DNA of 64,000 nucleotides from Acidaminococcus fermentans_A (GTDB lineage: Bacteria; Bacillota; Negativicutes; Acidaminococcales; Acidaminococcaceae), in contig NZ_JBQOUY010000009.1 of the NCBI RefSeq assembly GCF_052216985.1, forward strand, positions 1-64,000, read 5' to 3'. Under the pieces are notes generated by a model. It had not been told where the DNA came from. It searched no databases and saw nothing but the letters and a program-made list of their open reading frames with translations. The position numbers were made by a program, and so were the translations under genes. Of this stretch, positions 59,131 to 64,000 are shown one piece after another. Positions within the stretch are counted from its first letter, which is position 1; each line of letters begins with the position of its first letter.

Positions 59131-59169
59131 TATACTCTTCACTCTTTACTCTTTACTCTGCACTCTCAC
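59131..59169. repeat. Heptanucleotide tandem repeat
   Basis: Five units in register (TATACTC, TTCACTC, TTTACTC, TTTACTC, TGCACTC) fill the gap between the YfcC and M20 genes. They share the ACTC core with the arrays around the HAD gene. Confidence 0.65.
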
Positions 59170-59171
59170 CG

Positions 59172-60593
59172 TCACATGGGTCCCAGATGGATCAATTGGG
59201 CGATGAAAGCCATCACACAGCCAGTAATCTGCCAGATGACGAACAATTTCCACATGAAGCGCATCCACCGGTCATAGGGAATGTTGGTGACGCTCAGGGT
59301 CCCCATCAGGGCCGTAGACGTGGGCAGGATATAGTTGCAGAATCCATCCCCGAAGTTAAAGGCCAGGACAGTGGTCTGCCGGGTCACTCCCAATACGTCC
59401 GCCAGGGGGATCAGGATGGGCATGACGGCCACGGCCTGCCCGCTGCCGGAAGTCAGGAACACGTTGATGATGGTGTTGGCCAGGACCATCCCCGGAGCGA
59501 TCACCACTGGCGGCAGGCCGCTGAGGATCTCGGCCATGCTGTGCACGATGGTATAGGTGATGTGCCCGTCATTCATGACACTGCTGATGGCCGTCGCCAT
59601 ACCGATGATGAAGGTAGCCCCCAACATCTTCTTGCTGCCTTCCAGGATATCCTTGCAGACCCCGTTGGGGCTGGTGCCGATCACCAGATCCGCCACCACG
59701 GCATAGGTCAGGAATATGGCTGCCATATGGCTCATGCCCCATTTCAGGGCAATGGCGCCGTAGATGATGGCTGCAAAGGAAATGATCAGGAGAACCAGGG
59801 GGATGAGCATCCGCCCGGTCAGATGACTGGCTTTTTCCAGATCCATCCCGGTCGAATTGTTTTTCATCAGCTGATCCAGGTCATACATGGGACTGCTTTC
59901 CGGATCTTTCTGCACCTTTTTGGCATACCGGATCAGATAGATATTTGTCACAATATAGAACACCACAAAGCAGATGGCTCGGTACCACAGGCCGGAATAG
60001 GTGGGCAATTCTGCAATGCTCTGGGCCACTACCGTGGTGAACATATTGAAAGTCCCAGTGGAAAAGCCAATGGCTCCCCCCAGGACCATGATGGCTTCCC
60101 CGGTCAGGGAATCCAGCCCCATGGCCATGGCCAGCATCACCATCACCGGAGCAAAGGGGATGAAAGTATTCACCCCTTGTGTGGTGCAGATCAGTCCGAA
60201 AATCAGGGTCAGCACCGGGATGAAGATTTCCAACCGGTTAGAGAACTTCCGGGCCCCTTTGGCCAGGATGGCCTGGAGAGCGCCGGTTTTGGTCACCACA
60301 TGGAAGGCAGCCCCGGCCATGAAGATGACCATCATCAGGTCGATCCGCTTGCTAAAGGATTTGATGATATAGAGAGGTACCAGCAGCGGATTCACCCCAG
60401 AACTCTGGATATAGCGAAAGGTGGACGGATTGACCACTTTCCGCCCAGCCGCATTCTTGACAAAATCATAGGTCCCGGCAGGGACCACCCAGGTCAGCAG
60501 CACCCCCACCAGGATCATGATGAAGATGATGATGAAGGTATGGGGGAATTCCATCTTTTTGACCGGCTGCAGCGCCGTTTTCTTCTGTTCCAT
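59172..60593 (-). CDS. YfcC-family anaerobic carrier
   Basis: This 473-residue membrane protein of the YfcC/DcuC-like group has about 12 helices. Recognisable parts are MEFPHTFIIIFIMILVGVLLTWVVPAG, TQGVNTFIPFAPVMVMLAMAMG, GFSTGTFNMFTTVVAQSIAELPT and FLTSGSGQAVAVMPILIPLADVLG. Such carriers handle amino acids, dicarboxylates or short peptides. Its position between two M20 peptidase genes suggests that it imports their substrate. It starts four bases after the CPG2-type gene. Confidence 0.85.
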   Translation of the reverse strand: MEQKKTALQPVKKMEFPHTFIIIFIMILVGVLLTWVVPAGTYDFVKNAAGRKVVNPSTFRYIQSSGVNPLLVPLYIIKSFSKRIDLMMVIFMAGAAFHVVTKTGALQAILAKGARKFSNRLEIFIPVLTLIFGLICTTQGVNTFIPFAPVMVMLAMAMGLDSLTGEAIMVLGGAIGFSTGTFNMFTTVVAQSIAELPTYSGLWYRAICFVVFYIVTNIYLIRYAKKVQKDPESSPMYDLDQLMKNNSTGMDLEKASHLTGRMLIPLVLLIISFAAIIYGAIALKWGMSHMAAIFLTYAVVADLVIGTSPNGVCKDILEGSKKMLGATFIIGMATAISSVMNDGHITYTIVHSMAEILSGLPPVVIAPGMVLANTIINVFLTSGSGQAVAVMPILIPLADVLGVTRQTTVLAFNFGDGFCNYILPTSTALMGTLSVTNIPYDRWMRFMWKLFVIWQITGCVMAFIAQLIHLGPM

Positions 60594-60597
60594 GCGA

Positions 60598-61776
60598 TCA
60601 ATCCTTCCTTTCAGCCCAGCGGCCAGCTTCCATGAACATCCGGGTCAGCAGGTACATCCGAGGGACCACACTGCTGACGGAAGCACATTCCTGGGGAGTA
60701 TGGTTCTTGCCTCCCTTGACGGCTCCAAAACAATCCACAGCTACAGCTCCTGCATCAGCAGCCCAATTGGCATCAGAAGCACCGCCTACGGAGCGAACAA
60801 CCAGTTTCCGTCCCAGTTCCCCATAGATTTCCTGGGCCAGCTGGATCAGCCGATCCGTCCCTGGATTGGGGGAAAAGGGCGGATTGCCTTCTTTCACCTC
60901 TGCTTTTACCTGTGTTCCGGGAATCGACGGATGAGCCGCTATTTTTTCGGCTTCCCGGCGCACCCTGTCGATTTCCTGCCGTTTTGTCACCCGAAGATCC
61001 GCCACAGCAGCAGCATGGGCCGGAATGATGTTTTCCCGTTCTCCAGCCTGGAGCAGCGCAAAGTTCAGGGTAGTCCCCTGCTCCAGGTCTTCCAACTTTT
61101 TCATCTGCTGGATCTGGTACAGGATTTCCATCAGGGCACTGGCTCCCTTTTCTGGAGCATTGCCGGAATGAGACGCCACACCTTGGACCTCCACTTTCAG
61201 CAGATTGGACCCTTTCCGGGAACGGACCAGTCCATCTCCTTCCTGACCGGATTCACAGCAAAGATAGCAGTCATGCTGGGGAGCCAGCCGGGCGATCAAC
61301 TTCCGGCTGCTGGGAGAGGCGATTTCCTCATCCCCGTTGAAGAGCAGGGTGATCTGTTCGAAATCCTCGAAATGGAGCGCCCGCAGCTGCTTCATGGCGA
61401 ATACCATCATATTGACGCCGCTTTTGCAGTCAGCAGCTCCTGGTCCTTTGGCCCAGTCCCCCTCGATCCGGAACGGTCGTTCTGCCACGGTCCCTTCTGG
61501 GAATACGGTGTCCAGATGAGCGCTGGCCATGATTTTCCCCCTGCCTTTTCCCTTAAAGACCGCAAGCAGGTGACAGCCTTCCTGAGGATTTTCCATGGGA
61601 ATCTTTTCCAGGGAAAAAGGCTGCAGCGGTTCCAATTCTTTCCATACCAGATCCGCCACCCGATTGATTCCCTTTCCGTTCCGGGATCCACAGTCTACAT
61701 TGACCAGTTTCTCCCAGTTGGCCATATACGTGGGAAGGGCTTTTTCACAAGCCTGATACAATTTTTCGTTTTTCAT
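60598..61776 (-). CDS. M20-family carboxypeptidase, CPG2 (glutamate carboxypeptidase)-like
   Basis: This 392-residue zinc enzyme has IMASAHLDTVFPEGT, KGPGAADCKSGVNMM, LLFNGDEEIASPSSRKLI, the dimerisation domain (VEVQGVASHSGNAPEKGASA) and VGGASDANWAADAG. It resembles carboxypeptidase G2, which removes C-terminal glutamate from folates and similar conjugates. ATG 61776 follows GGGAGGAG; the earlier ATG is weaker. It is the first gene of a three-gene set and is divergent from a LysR gene. Confidence 0.86.
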   Translation of the reverse strand: MKNEKLYQACEKALPTYMANWEKLVNVDCGSRNGKGINRVADLVWKELEPLQPFSLEKIPMENPQEGCHLLAVFKGKGRGKIMASAHLDTVFPEGTVAERPFRIEGDWAKGPGAADCKSGVNMMVFAMKQLRALHFEDFEQITLLFNGDEEIASPSSRKLIARLAPQHDCYLCCESGQEGDGLVRSRKGSNLLKVEVQGVASHSGNAPEKGASALMEILYQIQQMKKLEDLEQGTTLNFALLQAGERENIIPAHAAAVADLRVTKRQEIDRVRREAEKIAAHPSIPGTQVKAEVKEGNPPFSPNPGTDRLIQLAQEIYGELGRKLVVRSVGGASDANWAADAGAVAVDCFGAVKGGKNHTPQECASVSSVVPRMYLLTRMFMEAGRWAERKD

Positions 61777-61971
61777 GACACTCCTCCCATTCAAAGCTGG
61801 AGCATACCAGCTCTTATGGAGTCATTGTAGGACATTCCGATCATTCATTCCAATTGTATTCTGCTCCGTTCTGATAAATATTTTCAATCGCTTAGGGCTA
61901 GAAGAAGATTTTTTACACAGGGATGTTATAATAGATACAAATTGGAAAAATCCCCACCTGCAGGAGGAATC

Positions 61972-62898
61972 ATGAACCTGAATTTTAAACAGTTGCGCTA
62001 TCTCTGCGCACTGGCCGATACGGGAAATTACCATGCTGCTGCTCAAAAATTGTTCGTGACACAGCCGACACTCAGCATCGCCATCAAGAATCTGGAAACT
62101 TCTCTGGGAACCCTGCTCTTTATTCGAACATCCCGAGAAGCGATTCCCACGGAAGCTGGAAAGATCATGATTGCTTATGCCCGTCGGATCCTGGAACTGG
62201 ATCAGGAGATGTCCCAGAAATTAGGCCAGCTGCACCAGCCTCCCAGGCAGGAGCTGCGGATCGGCACCTATCTCATCTTTTACGCCCTGCTGATGCCCAC
62301 CCTGATTGCGGAGTTCCATCAGCTCCACCCGGATATCAATCTGGTGACTCTCCACTGTCACTATGCAGCCCTGGAGAAGGCCCTGCTGAAGAACAATCTG
62401 GATTTGATCCTCTGCGTCCAGGATGAACCCAATCCCCTCCTGGACAACATCCATCTGAAAAAGGAGCATCTGCTGGCGGCCCTTCCCCCCGATCATCCCG
62501 CCTGTCAGAAGGCCAGGCCGCTTCCGGATCTTCCCTTCCCCTATCTGGATATCCGGGAACTAAATGGAGAAAACTTCTACATCCAGTACCCCCATCAGCA
62601 GATCCGCTGGCAGGAAAACAAGTTACTGGAAGCAAAAGGCTTCCAGCCGGGGAAGATCAAAGAAATCGACAGCATCGACCTGTCCGTCCGCCTGGCCTCA
62701 GAAGGATTGGGTGCCGCGTTCACCATGGAATCCTATCTCAAGGCTCTCCATGTCCAGAAGCCCATCCGCTATTTCATCACTGGGGATCTGCAGACCTGCC
62801 CCTGGCTGACCATCTGCGTCCCCCGGGGACATTCCCGGCTCCCAGTGGTCCGGGACTGCATCCGTCTGCTGGAAAAAGAAATACAGACCCTGTGCTGA
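61972..62898 (+). CDS. LysR-family regulator of the M20/YfcC cluster
   Basis: This 308-residue protein has the LysR helix (NFKQLRYLCALADTGNYHAAAQKLFVTQPTLSIAIKNLE) and a standard sensor domain. It is divergent from the CPG2-type gene, the usual layout for a LysR and its target. The set resembles abgR and abgABT of Escherichia coli. ATG 61972 follows CAGGAGG. Confidence 0.86.
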   Translation: MNLNFKQLRYLCALADTGNYHAAAQKLFVTQPTLSIAIKNLETSLGTLLFIRTSREAIPTEAGKIMIAYARRILELDQEMSQKLGQLHQPPRQELRIGTYLIFYALLMPTLIAEFHQLHPDINLVTLHCHYAALEKALLKNNLDLILCVQDEPNPLLDNIHLKKEHLLAALPPDHPACQKARPLPDLPFPYLDIRELNGENFYIQYPHQQIRWQENKLLEAKGFQPGKIKEIDSIDLSVRLASEGLGAAFTMESYLKALHVQKPIRYFITGDLQTCPWLTICVPRGHSRLPVVRDCIRLLEKEIQTLC

Positions 62899-62921
62899 CT
62901 TATGATCAGCCGGGTCTGTAT
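62881..62921. terminator. Bidirectional terminator
   Basis: ATACAGACCC pairs with GGGTCTGTAT, with an inner GCTGA/TCAGC stem; the left arm lies within the last codons of the LysR gene. Confidence 0.8.
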
Positions 62922-62924
62922 TTC

Positions 62925-64000
62925 TTATCCAATCCCACAGCGCCGGGCTTCTGCCCGGAGTTTCTCTCGGAAGGCAGGATGGGCCACGGCAATCAGCTCA
63001 TTGACCCGTTCTCTGACAGAAGCACCCCTCAGCCAGGCAACTCCATATTCGGTCACTACATAGTCGATTTCGTTCCGGGAAGTGGAAACGATGGTCCCCG
63101 GGCGGAAATAAGGCACGATTTTGGATTTCAGTACCTTTTCTCCCTGGGCGTTCCGGGCTGAATACACAGAATGGAGCGCCAGGATAGATTTTCCTCCCGG
63201 AGACAGCTGGGCTCCCTGGACCGTTTCCGTCTGGGCACCAGTTGCAGAAAACTGGGTAAAGCCCATGGATTCTGCAGCGCACTGGCCGGTAAGGTCGATT
63301 TCCAGCCCTGTGTTCAGTGATACCATGTTCCGGTTCCGGGCGATGATCTTCGGCTCATTGGCAAAAGTGCCTCGGCGGAACACCACCCCCGGATTGTTAT
63401 CCAGGAAGTTATACAATTCCCGGGTCCCATTGGCAAAGGCACAGAGGGAAACTCCCTCCAGGAATCCTTTCCGGCTGTTGTCCACGGCACCGCACTGGAC
63501 CAAATCCATCAAGCTGTCGCTGAACAGGCCGGTATGGATGCCCAGATGTTTCCGATCCTTCAGGGCTTCCGCCACGGCACTGGGGATATGTCCCACCCCC
63601 AGTTGGAGGGTAGAACCGTCGGGGATCAATTCTGCTACGTGGGCCGCGATTTTCCGATCCAGGTCACCCATGCCAGGCAGGGGCGAAATGGGCGGCTTCC
63701 GGTCCGTTTCCACAAAAGCAGCCACCTGGGAAATGGGCAGCAAGGTATCTCCCCAGGTCCGGGGAAAATGGGGGCTCACTTCCAGCAGTACCAGCGCTCC
63801 CCGATCGATGATGTCCCGCTCGAATAGGGCACTGAGAGAAAGAGAAAAATACCCGTGGGCATCCATGGGAGAAGCGGAAGCCAGGAGTACCGGCCGCCTG
63901 TGCTGGGTCGCCGCCCGCTGGAGAGTCTTCCGGACCAGGCTGGTGGACCCGGCGGGCAAAAAGCTGCACAGCCCTTCGGCATGGGCCTTCCGGGTGGGCC
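62925..64000 (-). CDS. Acetyl-CoA hydrolase/transferase family (butyryl- or 4-hydroxybutyrate CoA-transferase-like), 5' end outside window
   Basis: The frame is open to the window edge, so the N-terminus is missing. The 358 codons present include LQLGVGHIPSAVAEAL, IHTGLFSDSLMDLVQCG, ATGAQTETVQGAQLSPGGKSI, TIVSTSRNEIDYVVTEYGVAWLRG and RVNELIAVAHPAFREKLRAEA, all typical of family I-like acetyl-CoA hydrolase/transferases (Cat1/Cat2, butyryl-CoA:acetate CoA-transferase). It would move CoA between acyl groups in fermentation. The exact acid pair is not identifiable from the part seen. Confidence 0.85.
   Translation of the reverse strand, partial: PTRKAHAEGLCSFLPAGSTSLVRKTLQRAATQHRRPVLLASASPMDAHGYFSLSLSALFERDIIDRGALVLLEVSPHFPRTWGDTLLPISQVAAFVETDRKPPISPLPGMGDLDRKIAAHVAELIPDGSTLQLGVGHIPSAVAEALKDRKHLGIHTGLFSDSLMDLVQCGAVDNSRKGFLEGVSLCAFANGTRELYNFLDNNPGVVFRRGTFANEPKIIARNRNMVSLNTGLEIDLTGQCAAESMGFTQFSATGAQTETVQGAQLSPGGKSILALHSVYSARNAQGEKVLKSKIVPYFRPGTIVSTSRNEIDYVVTEYGVAWLRGASVRERVNELIAVAHPAFREKLRAEARRCGIG

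Noticed and set aside
58041..60635. 864-codon ORF on the plus strand
   Set aside because: It lies antisense to the M20 and YfcC genes. Its composition (His, Gly, Phe, Gln-rich) is what results from reading G/C-ending codons backwards, and no ribosome site or family motif is seen.

Overview
The window looks like a chromosomal segment of an anaerobic Negativicutes bacterium, most likely Acidaminococcus or a close relative. I infer this from gene content, not from a marker search: a Gram-negative surface (a YadA-type trimeric adhesin, lipoproteins, a periplasmic PTP-type phytase) together with Firmicutes-style regulation (T-box riboswitches, a CcpN/PpsR pair), GatCAB transamidosome genes, anaerobic NrdDG, and many transporters and enzymes for amino acids and small carboxylates. 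No rRNA, CRISPR array, insertion sequence or prophage was seen. Most genes lie on the minus strand and use G/C-ending codons, which leaves long spurious ORFs on the opposite strand.

Layout. 0-3.5 kb: a glutamate/alanine block with a PAS-domain regulator fragment, GltS and alanine dehydrogenase behind a sigma-54-type promoter. 3.6-6.9 kb: gatCAB. 7-10.5 kb: a PLP-dependent sulfur amino acid enzyme, then a D-malate/tartrate dehydrogenase divergent from a LysR regulator. 10.5-12.9 kb: a trimeric autotransporter whose start is separated from its body by a nine-base G tract, so it appears phase-variable and OFF here. 13.2-16.4 kb: glyQS behind a glycine T-box. 16.4-20.2 kb: a CAU tRNA, rpoD and dnaG. 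20.2-24.2 kb: ccpN, ppsR and ppsA. 24.4-26.5 kb: a flavoprotein, an orphan FecCD permease and tRNA genes for Glu and Gln (two copies). 26.6-31.3 kb: LysR, a CitMHS transporter, an HMG-CoA-lyase-like gene interrupted by TGA, and a class III CoA-transferase. 31.5-38 kb: housekeeping genes (phosphoesterase, DUF362 ferredoxin protein, walJ-htrA-rlmH, a Fur-family regulator, an L,D-transpeptidase). 37.7-39.8 kb: a cysteine T-box with cysE and cysK, with a possible short leader peptide between them. 39.9-45.4 kb: phytase-like phosphatase, HAD phosphatase, a small membrane protein and tandem NSS transporters. 45.5-51.2 kb: a more AT-rich accessory block (DUF4143 ATPase, TRAP-like permease interrupted by TGA, HpaI and RraA aldolases, LysR). 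51-57.6 kb: EFR1 flavodoxin/ferredoxin protein, thioesterase, SGNH hydrolase, M20 amidohydrolase and nrdDG. 57.9-64 kb: an abg-like LysR/M20/YfcC/M20 cluster and an incomplete CoA-transferase.

The most interesting signals are the poly-G phase switch of the adhesin; in-frame TGA codons in two separate catabolic/transport genes; scattered heptanucleotide repeats that form terminal inverted arrays; a probable non-AUG start for ppsR; a cysteine-ending leader ORF before cysK; and three LysR-linked catabolic clusters whose substrates are not obvious.
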